DNA of 17,099 nucleotides. Origin: an uncultured Thermoanaerobacterales bacterium. GTDB taxonomy: Bacteria > Bacillota > Clostridia > Christensenellales > UBA1242. The notes beneath the pieces were generated by a model that saw nothing but the letters and a program-made list of their open reading frames with translations, was not told the DNA's origin and made no database searches. Position 1 is the stretch's first letter. Each line of letters begins with the position of its first letter. Where the stretch lies: positions 1 to 17,099 of the forward strand of contig CATKXA010000011.1 of assembly GCA_949840475.1 (NCBI GenBank). Reading direction: 5' to 3'. Positions 7,610 through 13,886 of this stretch are shown piece by piece. The position numbers and the translations under genes are program-made.

Positions 7610-8287
7610 ATGGGACAAAAAGTTAATCCAATCGGAATGAGAGTTGGTGTTATAAAAGGTTGGGACAGCAAGTGGTATGCAAACAAAAAAGACTTTGCTG
7701 CTTACATTTTAGAAGACAATCAAATCCGTAAAGAAATTCAAAACAATTACAAAAACTGCAGTATTTCTAAAATTATCATCGAAAGAAATGCTGAAAACAA
7801 GGTTACTGTTTCACTTCACACTGCTAGACCTGGTATGGTTATTGGTCAAAAGGGTGCTGGCGTTGAAGCTATGAAAGCTAGACTTGAAAAACTTACTAAA
7901 AAATCTGTTAACGTTAATGTTGTAGAAATCAAAAATCCTGATTTCAATGCACAACTTGTTGCTGAAAGCATTGCTAATCAACTAGATCAACGTGTTGGTT
8001 TCCGTCGTGCAATGAAGCAAGCTTTATCTCGTTGCCAAAGAGCTGGCGTTAAGGGTATAAAGATTATGCTTAGCGGTCGTCTTGACGGTGCTGAAATTGC
8101 TAGATCAGAGTTCTATCAAGATGGTTCACTACCTCTTCAAACTCTAAGAGCTGACATTGATTATGGTTTTGCTGAGGCTCATGTTTCAGGTAAACTAGGC
8201 GTTAAAGTTTGGATTTACAAAGGCGAGGTTTTAGGTAAACGTAACCTAAACCAAACTAGAGGAGGAAACAATCATGTTGATGCCTAA
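7610..8287 (+). CDS. rpsC: 30S ribosomal protein S3
   Basis: This 225-residue protein begins MGQKVNPIGMRVGVIKGWDSKWY, the S3 N-terminal signature. The type-II KH domain has its GxxG loop as GQKG (79-82). The C-terminal S3 domain (GRLDGAEIARSEFYQDGSLPLQTLRADIDYG, about 155-185) follows. S3 lines the mRNA entry channel and helps unwind mRNA structure. AGGAGGT (7599-7605) overlaps the rplV stop. The last 14 bases overlap the start of rplP, whose ribosome-binding site (GGAGGA, 8261-8266) lies inside rpsC. Confidence 0.98.
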   Translation: MGQKVNPIGMRVGVIKGWDSKWYANKKDFAAYILEDNQIRKEIQNNYKNCSISKIIIERNAENKVTVSLHTARPGMVIGQKGAGVEAMKARLEKLTKKSVNVNVVEIKNPDFNAQLVAESIANQLDQRVGFRRAMKQALSRCQRAGVKGIKIMLSGRLDGAEIARSEFYQDGSLPLQTLRADIDYGFAEAHVSGKLGVKVWIYKGEVLGKRNLNQTRGGNNHVDA

Positions 8288-8729
8288 GAGAGTTAAAAGA
8301 AGAAGAGTTCAACGTGGTAGAATGACTGGTAAAGCTACTCGTGGTAACCAAATTTGTCATGGACAATTCGGTATGGTTGCTTTAGAGCCATGTTGGATCA
8401 CATCAAACCAAATCGAAGCTTCTCGTATTGCGATGACTCGTTATACTAAAAGAGGTGGTAAGGTTTGGATCAATATATTCCCTCACAAGCCAGTAACTAA
8501 GAAACCTGCTGAAACTCGTATGGGTTCTGGTAAAGGTTCTCCTGAGTACTGGGTAGCTGTTGTTAAACCAGGCAGAGTATTGTTTGAGATTGGCGGCGTT
8601 AAAGAGGAAATCGCACTTGAAGCACTTAGACTTGCAAGCCATAAGCTTCCTTGTAAAGTTAAACTTGTAAGAAAAGAAGATTTAGAGGCTCAAAACGAGC
8701 CAGTGCAAAAATCTGAGGAGGTTAAATAA
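8274..8729 (+). CDS. rplP: 50S ribosomal protein L16
   Basis: The N-terminus MLMPKRVKRRRVQRGRMTG is the classical L16 start and fixes the ATG at 8274 inside the end of rpsC. The 151-residue protein has the blocks RIAMTRYTKRGGKVWINIFPHKP, MGSGKGSPEYWVAVVKPGRVLFEI and EALRLASHKLPCK. L16 helps position the A-site tRNA and completes the large-subunit A-site late in assembly. The C-terminal ~18 residues are acidic and variable. Its stop overlaps the rpmC start (TAATG, 8727-8731), with GAGGAGG (8715-8721) in the final codons. Confidence 0.98.
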   Translation: MLMPKRVKRRRVQRGRMTGKATRGNQICHGQFGMVALEPCWITSNQIEASRIAMTRYTKRGGKVWINIFPHKPVTKKPAETRMGSGKGSPEYWVAVVKPGRVLFEIGGVKEEIALEALRLASHKLPCKVKLVRKEDLEAQNEPVQKSEEVK

Positions 8730-8992
8730 TGAAAGCTGAGAATTTTGCGTCAATGACTGATAAAGAGCTTACTAGCAAACTTGCTGACCTTAAAGCTGAA
8801 CTTTTCAATTTGCGTTTTTCACATGCTACAGGCAATTTAACTAATCCTTTGGCTTTGCAAGTTTGTAAACGTGATATTGCAAAAGTTAAAACAATTATCC
8901 GTGAAAGAGAACTAGGTATTGCTAAATCTGCTCCGGTTGCTGAAAAAAGCCAACCAAAAAAAGTAGCTAAAAAGACTGGAGGAAAGGCATAG
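8729..8992 (+). CDS. rpmC: 50S ribosomal protein L29 with basic C-terminal tail
   Basis: Residues 1-65 are a normal L29: two helices with the motif LKAELFNLRFSHATGNLTNPLALQVCKRDIAKVKTIIRER. L29 sits beside the tunnel exit next to L23 and forms part of the docking site for chaperones and the Sec channel. Residues 66-87 add a Lys/Ala/Pro-rich tail (AKSAPVAEKSQPKKVAKK) that standard ~65-residue L29 lacks. The same composition recurs in L24 and L30 of this cluster. The stop is one base from the rpsQ start. Confidence 0.96.
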   Translation: MKAENFASMTDKELTSKLADLKAELFNLRFSHATGNLTNPLALQVCKRDIAKVKTIIRERELGIAKSAPVAEKSQPKKVAKKTGGKA

Positions 8993-8993
8993 T

Positions 8994-9278
8994 ATGGCAA
9001 AAGTTGAAAATACTCAAGAAGTAGTTGAGAGAAATTTAAGAAAAACTAGAATTGGTATTGTTGCATCTAACAAGATGGACAAAACAATAGTTGTTAAGGT
9101 GCACACTAAAGTTAAGCACCCAATTTACAAAAAAACGATGAATAAGACCACTTCATTTGTTGCTCACGATGAGAAAAATGAGTGCGACATCGGTGATACA
9201 GTCGAAATCGCTGAAACTAGACCTCTAAGCAAAAGCAAAAGATGGCGTTTAGTTAGAATCGTTGAAAAAGTTAAATAG
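8994..9278 (+). CDS. rpsQ: 30S ribosomal protein S17
   Basis: This 94-residue OB-fold protein has the S17 core RKTRIGIVASNKMDKTIVVKV (about 16-36), KHPIYKKTMNKTTSFVAHDE and the C-terminal DIGDTVEIAETRPLSKSKRWRLVRIVEK. S17 binds early to the 5' domain of 16S rRNA. The 14 residues before the core are a mild N-terminal extension of the usual kind. GGAGGA at 8978-8983 lies inside the end of rpmC and supports the ATG at 8994. Confidence 0.97.
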   Translation: MAKVENTQEVVERNLRKTRIGIVASNKMDKTIVVKVHTKVKHPIYKKTMNKTTSFVAHDEKNECDIGDTVEIAETRPLSKSKRWRLVRIVEKVK

Positions 9279-9296
9279 GCCAAGGGGAGTAAAGTT

Positions 9297-9665
9297 ATGA
9301 TACAACCACAAACCATATTAAAAGTTGCAGATAACACTGGCGCTAAAGAAATTATGTGTATCCGTGTTCTAGGTGGCTCTCATAGAAAGAGTGGTAACAT
9401 CGGCGATGTAATCATTGCTTCTGTTAAGTCTGCTATTCCTGGTGGTTCAGTAAAAAAAGGTGACGTTATCAAAGCCGTTATCGTTCGTTCTCACAAGGGA
9501 ATTAGACGTAATGATGGTAGCCATATTAAATTTGATGACAACGCTGCTGTTATTATTGATAACCAAAAGCAACCTAAAGGTACTCGTATTTTTGGACCTA
9601 TTGCGCGTGAGCTTCGTGATAAAGATTACATGAAAATTATTTCGCTTGCGCCTGAAGTTATTTAG
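9297..9665 (+). CDS. rplN: 50S ribosomal protein L14
   Basis: This 122-residue protein is exactly the usual L14 length. It starts MIQPQTILKVADNTGAKEIMCIRVLGG and contains the signature region SVKKGDVIKAVIVR (about 54-67), followed by the conserved block IRRNDGSHIKFDDNAAVI and FGPIARELRD. L14 is at the subunit interface, touches 16S rRNA helix 14 in bridge B8, and is the docking site of the silencing factor RsfS. GGGGAG (9284-9289) precedes the ATG. Confidence 0.98.
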   Translation: MIQPQTILKVADNTGAKEIMCIRVLGGSHRKSGNIGDVIIASVKSAIPGGSVKKGDVIKAVIVRSHKGIRRNDGSHIKFDDNAAVIIDNQKQPKGTRIFGPIARELRDKDYMKIISLAPEVI

Positions 9666-9676
9666 GAGGAACACTT

Positions 9677-10189
9677 ATGAACAATCTTAATGTTAAAACA
9701 GGTGATACCGTTGTTGTTATTACTGGTAAAGATGCTGGTAAACAAGCAAAGGTTTTAAAGACTTTCCCTTCTAAAAACCGCATCATCGTAGCTGGCGTAA
9801 ACATGATTTCACGTCACCAAAAAGCTAGAAAGGCTCAAGAAAAGAGCTCAATCGTTAAAAAAGAAGGCACTATTGATGTTTCTAACGTTATGGTAGTATG
9901 CCCATCTTGTGGAAAGCCTACAAGAGTTAAGCACGCTACTGTTGATGGAAAGAAAGTTAGAGTTTGTAAATGTGGCTCAAGCCTAGACTCTAAAGTTAGC
10001 AAAGAAACTAAAAAAGTTAGTGCTAAAAAAGTAGATGCTGAAGCTAAAGCTGTTAAAGCTAGCGAAAAAGCTAAAGCTGAAAGCAAACCTGCAAAGAAAA
10101 CTGCTGATAAAAAAGTCGTAGCTACAAGTGCTGTTAAAAATCAAGCAAGCAAAGTAGCATCAGCTAAATCATCTCAAAGAGGAGTGTAG
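9677..10189 (+). CDS. rplX: 50S ribosomal protein L24 with zinc-knuckle-like motif and long Ala/Lys tail
   Basis: Residues 1-104 are L24: a KOW domain (VKTGDTVVVITGKDAGKQAKVLKTF, 6-30), the conserved GVNMISRHQK (40-49), and a C-terminal cysteine knuckle. L24 initiates large-subunit assembly near the 5' end of 23S rRNA and lies near the tunnel exit. The knuckle has C75 and C78 spaced as CxxC, but the second pair, C97 and C99, is CxC, one residue shorter than the VCKKCG form familiar in homologues. Residues 105-170 are an extra tail rich in Lys, Ala, Ser and Val, so the protein is about 65 residues longer than usual. The tail is in frame, ends at a normal stop, and carries the rplE ribosome-binding site (10178-10184). 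Confidence 0.96.
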   Translation: MNNLNVKTGDTVVVITGKDAGKQAKVLKTFPSKNRIIVAGVNMISRHQKARKAQEKSSIVKKEGTIDVSNVMVVCPSCGKPTRVKHATVDGKKVRVCKCGSSLDSKVSKETKKVSAKKVDAEAKAVKASEKAKAESKPAKKTADKKVVATSAVKNQASKVASAKSSQRGV

Positions 10190-10192
10190 TAA

Positions 10193-10753
10193 ATGGTTAA
10201 AGCTAAATCAACTGGAATCAGATTAAAAGACAAATACCTTAGCGAAGTTGTTCCTGCACTTGTTGCTGAGTATGGTTATAAAAATATCAATGAAGTTCCA
10301 AAACTAGAAAAAATCACTCTAAACATGGGACTTGGCGACGTTAAAGACAATTCGAAGAGCTTTAACCTTGCTGTTGAAGAGCTTGCTGTTATTGCTGGTC
10401 AAAAACCAGTAGTTACAACTGCTAAAAAGAGTGTAGCAAACTTCAAAGTTAGACAAAACATGAAAATCGGTGCTAAAGTTACTTTACGTGGAAAGAGAAT
10501 GTATGAGTTTATGGATAAGTTTGTTTCTATTGCTCTACCAAGAGTTCGTGACTTTAGAGGTCTTAACCCAAATTCATTTGACGGAAGAGGCAACTATGCT
10601 TACGGCGTTCACGAACAACTTATCTTCCCTGAAATTGTTTACGACAAGATTGAGAAGATTAGAGGTTTTGATATTTGCTTTGTTACTAGTGCTAAATCAG
10701 ACAATGAGGCACGTACATTATTAAAACTTATGGGATTGCCTTTTAAGGCTTAA
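10193..10753 (+). CDS. rplE: 50S ribosomal protein L5
   Basis: This 186-residue protein has the L5 signature (LEKITLNMGLGD, 38-49), then QKPVVTTAKKSVANFKVR and RVRDFRGLNPNSFDGRGNYAYGVHEQLIFPEI. L5 forms the 5S rRNP with 5S rRNA and L18 and makes the B1b bridge to S13. The N-terminal MVKAKSTGIR is slightly longer than in many homologues. AGAGGAG (10178-10184) overlaps the end of rplX and supports the ATG at 10193. Confidence 0.98.
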   Translation: MVKAKSTGIRLKDKYLSEVVPALVAEYGYKNINEVPKLEKITLNMGLGDVKDNSKSFNLAVEELAVIAGQKPVVTTAKKSVANFKVRQNMKIGAKVTLRGKRMYEFMDKFVSIALPRVRDFRGLNPNSFDGRGNYAYGVHEQLIFPEIVYDKIEKIRGFDICFVTSAKSDNEARTLLKLMGLPFKA

Positions 10754-10772
10754 CCCAAGGGGAGAAAATGAA

Positions 10773-10958
10773 ATGGCAAAAAAATCAATGATAAACAAAC
10801 AGCAAAAACCACAAAAATTTTCTACGCGTGAGTATACTAGATGCTCTATTTGTGGAAGACCACATGCTGTCTTGAGAAAATATGGTATCTGCCGTATTTG
10901 CTTTAGAGATTTAGCATACAAAGGTCAAATCCCTGGCGTTAAGAAATCAAGCTGGTAA
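10773..10958 (+). CDS. rpsZ: 30S ribosomal protein S14, zinc-binding type (type Z)
   Basis: This 61-residue protein carries the four zinc-ligand cysteines C24, C27, C40 and C43 (CSIC and CRIC) and ends GQIPGVKKSSW, the classic short S14. S14 sits in the head of the small subunit and is needed late in assembly. Short zinc-type S14 in the spc cluster is the Gram-positive arrangement. Many such bacteria keep a zinc-free copy elsewhere that is induced on zinc starvation; none is in this window. An out-of-frame ATG at 10768 lies just upstream, but the ATG at 10773 has the right spacing to AAGGGGAG (10757-10764). Often annotated rpsN. Confidence 0.97.
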   Translation: MAKKSMINKQQKPQKFSTREYTRCSICGRPHAVLRKYGICRICFRDLAYKGQIPGVKKSSW

Positions 10959-10973
10959 GAAGGAGGAGAATAA

Positions 10974-11372
10974 ATGGTTACAACTGATCCTATTGCAGAT
11001 ATGCTTACAAGAATTAGAAACGCTCAAGTAACAAAGAAAGAAAGCGTATCTTTTGAGGCTTCTCGCATGAAAAAAGATATTGCTCAAATTTTGTTAGATG
11101 AAGGATTTATCTCATCTTTCGAAGAAGTTAACGACGGGAAGTTTACTAATATTGTAATTAAATTCAAATATGGTCCTAAGGGAGAGAAAGTTATCACTGG
11201 ATTAAAGAGAATTTCTAAGCCAGGTCTTAGAATTTATGCTGGTGCTAGCGACCTTCCTAAGGTTCTTGGTGGGCTTGGCATTGCCATTGTTTCAACATCT
11301 AAGGGTGTTATGACAGACAAAAATGCTAGAAAACTTGGTATTGGCGGCGAAGTGCTTGCCTATATCTGGTAA
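10974..11372 (+). CDS. rpsH: 30S ribosomal protein S8
   Basis: This 132-residue protein starts MVTTDPIADMLTRIRNAQ and ends with the S8 signature GVMTDKNARKLGIGGEVLAYIW, both diagnostic. S8 binds helix 21 of 16S rRNA and is a central-domain assembly organiser. In E. coli it represses the spc operon by binding mRNA near rplE; whether that holds here is not visible. GGAGGAG sits directly before the ATG. Confidence 0.98.
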   Translation: MVTTDPIADMLTRIRNAQVTKKESVSFEASRMKKDIAQILLDEGFISSFEEVNDGKFTNIVIKFKYGPKGEKVITGLKRISKPGLRIYAGASDLPKVLGGLGIAIVSTSKGVMTDKNARKLGIGGEVLAYIW

Positions 11373-11383
11373 GGAGGGGTGTT

Positions 11384-11944
11384 ATGAGTCGTATTGGTAG
11401 AGCTCCTATTGAGCTTGCAAATGGCGTTAACGTTGACCAAACTACTGAAGGTGTTGTTATTGTTTCAGGACCTAAAGGTACACTTCGTCAAGCTGTTGCT
11501 CCTTGCATCAAAATCGAAAAGGGCATGCATAATGATAAGCCTGCAATTATCTTAACTCGCGTTAACGAAGAGAAAGAAACTAAGGCTAAACATGGCTTGT
11601 ATCGTGCACTTCTTGCCAACATGGTTAAAGGCGTAACTGATGGTTACAGCAAATCTTTAACTGTTGCAGGTGTTGGTTACAAACTTGCAATCAACGGAAA
11701 TAAGCTTACAATGAACATTGGTTTCTCTCACCCAGTAAATGTTACTGTTCCAGAGGGACTAACTGTTACATTACCTACAGCAACTGAAATTCTTGTTTCT
11801 GGTATTAATAAAGAACAAGTTGGACAATTTGCTGCAGATATTAAAGCAATCAAACCAGTAGAGCCTTATCACGGTTATGGTATTCACTATACAAATGAAA
11901 CTGTTCGCCGTAAAGAAATCAAAAAGGGCGCTAAGAAGAAATAG
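11384..11944 (+). CDS. rplF: 50S ribosomal protein L6
   Basis: This 186-residue protein has the duplicated L6 fold. It begins MSRIGRAPIELANGV and has GVTDGYSKSLTVAGVGYKLAINGNKLTMNIGFSHPV in the middle. The C-terminal block is IKPVEPYHGYGIHYTNETVRRKEIKKGAKKK, close to the usual EPYKGKGIRY form. L6 lies near the sarcin-ricin loop and GTPase centre and is added late in assembly. AAGGAGGGG precedes the ATG. The C-terminal KKGAKKK is slightly extended. Confidence 0.98.
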   Translation: MSRIGRAPIELANGVNVDQTTEGVVIVSGPKGTLRQAVAPCIKIEKGMHNDKPAIILTRVNEEKETKAKHGLYRALLANMVKGVTDGYSKSLTVAGVGYKLAINGNKLTMNIGFSHPVNVTVPEGLTVTLPTATEILVSGINKEQVGQFAADIKAIKPVEPYHGYGIHYTNETVRRKEIKKGAKKK

Positions 11945-11955
11945 GGGAGGATAAG

Positions 11956-12324
11956 ATGTTTAAGAAGGAAAATAAAAACCAAATCAGAAAAGCTAAACAT
12001 GACCGTATTAGATTCTATCTAAGCGGAACAGCTGAAAAACCTAGACTAAATGTCTATCGTTCTACAACAAGTATTTACGCTCAAATTATTGATGACGTTG
12101 CTGGCAAAACTATTTGTGCTGCAAGTTCTAAAGATAAAGAATTAGCTGCAAAAATTGCTGGTAAAACTAAGCAAGAACAAGCTTTCATTGTAGGCGAAGC
12201 TATTGCTAAAAAGGCTAAAAAAGCTGGTATTAAAAATATTGTGTTTGACCGTGGTGGATATGTTTACACCGGACGCGTTCAGAAATTAGCTGAAGGTGCT
12301 AGGTCAGCAGGTCTTGAGTTTTAG
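11956..12324 (+). CDS. rplR: 50S ribosomal protein L18
   Basis: This 122-residue protein has a basic N-terminus, then the L18 core RLNVYRSTTSIYAQIIDDVAGKTICAASS (about 34-64) and the C-terminal FDRGGYVYTGRVQKLAEGARSAGLEF. L18 binds 5S rRNA and carries it, with L5, into the central protuberance. The sequence is a full match over its length. The ribosome-binding site GGGGAGG follows the rplF stop directly. Confidence 0.98.
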   Translation: MFKKENKNQIRKAKHDRIRFYLSGTAEKPRLNVYRSTTSIYAQIIDDVAGKTICAASSKDKELAAKIAGKTKQEQAFIVGEAIAKKAKKAGIKNIVFDRGGYVYTGRVQKLAEGARSAGLEF

Positions 12325-12332
12325 GAGGAAAT

Positions 12333-12947
12333 ATGGCAGAAGAAATCATCACTGTGGTTACTGCTGAGGCTGAAGCCCCTGCAAACAAACCAAATGAAAA
12401 AATATTTTCAAAATCACAAGGTTCAAAAGGCCCTAAAACTAGACGTGATAATAAATCTAACGAAAAAGTAAACGACGGCATTGACAAGAAAATGGTTAAC
12501 GTTAACCGTATTTCTAAAACTGTAAAAGGTGGCCGTAAAATGCGTTTCAACGCTATCGTAGTTGCTGGTGACAGAAACGGAAAAGTTGGCGTTGGAATGG
12601 GAAAGGCAACAGAAGTTACTTTAGCTATTGAAAAAGCTGGCGTTGATGCTAAGCGTCATATGGTAAAGATTGCCCTTGAAGGTACTACTATCCCTCACGA
12701 CGTTGTTGGCGTATTTGAAACAACAAAAGTTATTTTGATGCCTGCTAAAGAAGGTAACGGTGTTATCGCCGGTGGTAAAGTTCGTGATGTTGTTGAACTT
12801 GCTGGTATCAAAGATATCACAGCTAAGCTTTATGGTTCAAATAACCCTGTTAACTGTGTTAAAGCAACTTTTGATGGCTTATTAAAGCTAAGAAGTGCAG
12901 AAAAAATCGCTAGTCTTCGTGGTAAGACTGTAGAAGAGATTAGATAG
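12333..12947 (+). CDS. rpsE: 30S ribosomal protein S5 with N-terminal extension
   Basis: Residues 49-204 are S5: VNVNRISKTVKGGRKMRFNAIVVAGDRNGKVGVGMGKATEV (55-95) is the double-stranded RNA-binding domain, and the C-terminal block runs through VVELAGIKDITAKLYGSNNPVN. S5 is at the mRNA entry pore and in the accuracy (ram) interface with S4. Residues 1-48 are an extra, poorly conserved, polar extension that makes the protein ~204 residues instead of ~166. GGAGGA sits next to the rplR stop and supports the ATG at 12333; M54 has no ribosome-binding site, so the extension is probably real. Confidence 0.96.
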   Translation: MAEEIITVVTAEAEAPANKPNEKIFSKSQGSKGPKTRRDNKSNEKVNDGIDKKMVNVNRISKTVKGGRKMRFNAIVVAGDRNGKVGVGMGKATEVTLAIEKAGVDAKRHMVKIALEGTTIPHDVVGVFETTKVILMPAKEGNGVIAGGKVRDVVELAGIKDITAKLYGSNNPVNCVKATFDGLLKLRSAEKIASLRGKTVEEIR

Positions 12948-12958
12948 GAGGAAGGACA

Positions 12959-13441
12959 ATGGCAGAAGAAAAGAAAACTACTAAAACAGCTACAGCTAAA
13001 ACTGCATCAACAGCAAAAGCAACAGCTGCAAAAGCTCCTGCAAAAGCAGCTACTAAAACAACCGCTGCTAAGACAGCCGCTCCTAAAACTACAACAGCTA
13101 AGGCTGCAACTGCACCTAAAGCTGCTCCAAAAGCTGCAGCAAAAACTACTGTTAAAGTTGCTGCTCCAAAAGCAGAAGTTAAGGCAGAAGTAAAAACTGA
13201 AGCTAAGGTAGAAGTTAAAGCTCCATCTAAAAAGGTAGCTAAAACAAACAATGGTCCTAAGCTAAAAATCACTCTTGTAAAGAGTTCAAGCGGAAGACTA
13301 ATCAAACAAAAAAGAACTCTAGAGGCACTAGGTCTTGGTAAACTTGGTAGCTCTAGTATAAAGCCAGACAACGCTCAAACACGCGGAATGATATTTGTTG
13401 TTAAACATTTAGTCGCTGTTGAGAGTGTGAAGGAGAACTAA
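12959..13441 (+). CDS. rpmD: 50S ribosomal protein L30 with ~100-residue Ala/Lys/Thr-rich N-terminal extension
   Basis: Residues 101-160 are a complete L30 (KLKITLVKSSSGR, RTLEALGLGKLGSSSIKPDN, RGMIFVVKHLVAV), which normally is the whole ~60-residue protein. Residues 1-100 are low complexity, dominated by Ala, Lys and Thr with repeated AK, APKA and AKTT pieces, turning to VKAEVK near the end; this resembles histone H1-like tails. Before L30 there is no in-frame ATG, GTG or TTG after codon 1 that could start a short L30, and GGAGGA stands just before the ATG at 12959. The extension is therefore translated, although later processing cannot be excluded. L30 binds 23S rRNA near 5S; binding of RNA by the tail is inferred from its charge. 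Confidence 0.95.
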   Translation: MAEEKKTTKTATAKTASTAKATAAKAPAKAATKTTAAKTAAPKTTTAKAATAPKAAPKAAAKTTVKVAAPKAEVKAEVKTEAKVEVKAPSKKVAKTNNGPKLKITLVKSSSGRLIKQKRTLEALGLGKLGSSSIKPDNAQTRGMIFVVKHLVAVESVKEN

Positions 13442-13442
13442 T

Positions 13443-13886
13443 ATGAAACTACACGAAATGTCACCTGCTCCTAATTCTACAAGGTCTACAAAAAGACTTG
13501 GTCGTGGTATAGGTTCAGGCACTGGTAAAACAAGTGGTAAAGGTCATAAAGGTCAAAACGCTAGAAGTGGCGGTGGAGTTCGTCCAGGATTTGAAGGTGG
13601 TCAAATGCCTCTCATTCGTCAATTACCTAAACGTGGCTTTACAAATAACTGGAGAAAAGAATACACAACTATCAATGTTAGTGATCTTGAGAGATTTGAT
13701 GCTAATACTGTAATCACTGCAGAAATGTTAAAGAGTAAAGGTGTTATTGCTAAAATTGCTCCTTATGGACTTAAAGTTTTAGGCAATGGCAACTTATCTA
13801 AGCCTTTAGTTGTTAAGGCAAACAAATTTACCCAAAGTGCTATTGATAAAATCAATAAAGCTGGCGGTTCTGTTGAGGTGAAATAA
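13443..13886 (+). CDS. rplO: 50S ribosomal protein L15
   Basis: This 147-residue protein has the Gly-rich L15 N-terminus (KRLGRGIGSGTGKTSGKGHKGQNARSGGGVRPGFEGGQMPL, about 18-58) that threads deep into 23S rRNA, and a folded C-terminal domain ending VKANKFTQSAIDKINKAGGSVEVK. L15 is a late-intermediate assembly protein. AAGGAG (13430-13435) lies in the end of rpmD. The stop overlaps the secY start as TAATG (13884-13888), with GAGGTG in the last codons. Confidence 0.98.
   Translation: MKLHEMSPAPNSTRSTKRLGRGIGSGTGKTSGKGHKGQNARSGGGVRPGFEGGQMPLIRQLPKRGFTNNWRKEYTTINVSDLERFDANTVITAEMLKSKGVIAKIAPYGLKVLGNGNLSKPLVVKANKFTQSAIDKINKAGGSVEVK

Noticed and set aside
10470..10724. Forward-strand open frame inside rplE
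   Set aside because: It is an out-of-frame shadow of a fully conserved L5 with no recognisable protein features.
12959..13258. The Ala/Lys-rich segment as a separate histone-like gene before rpmD
   Set aside because: There is no stop codon between it and L30, and L30 has no start codon of its own.
12940..13371. Long reverse-strand reading frame opposite rpmD, predicted Ala/Val-rich and hydrophobic
   Set aside because: It is the mirror of the Ala/Lys-rich codons of the L30 tail, has no ribosome-binding site, and lies fully inside a gene of certain identity.
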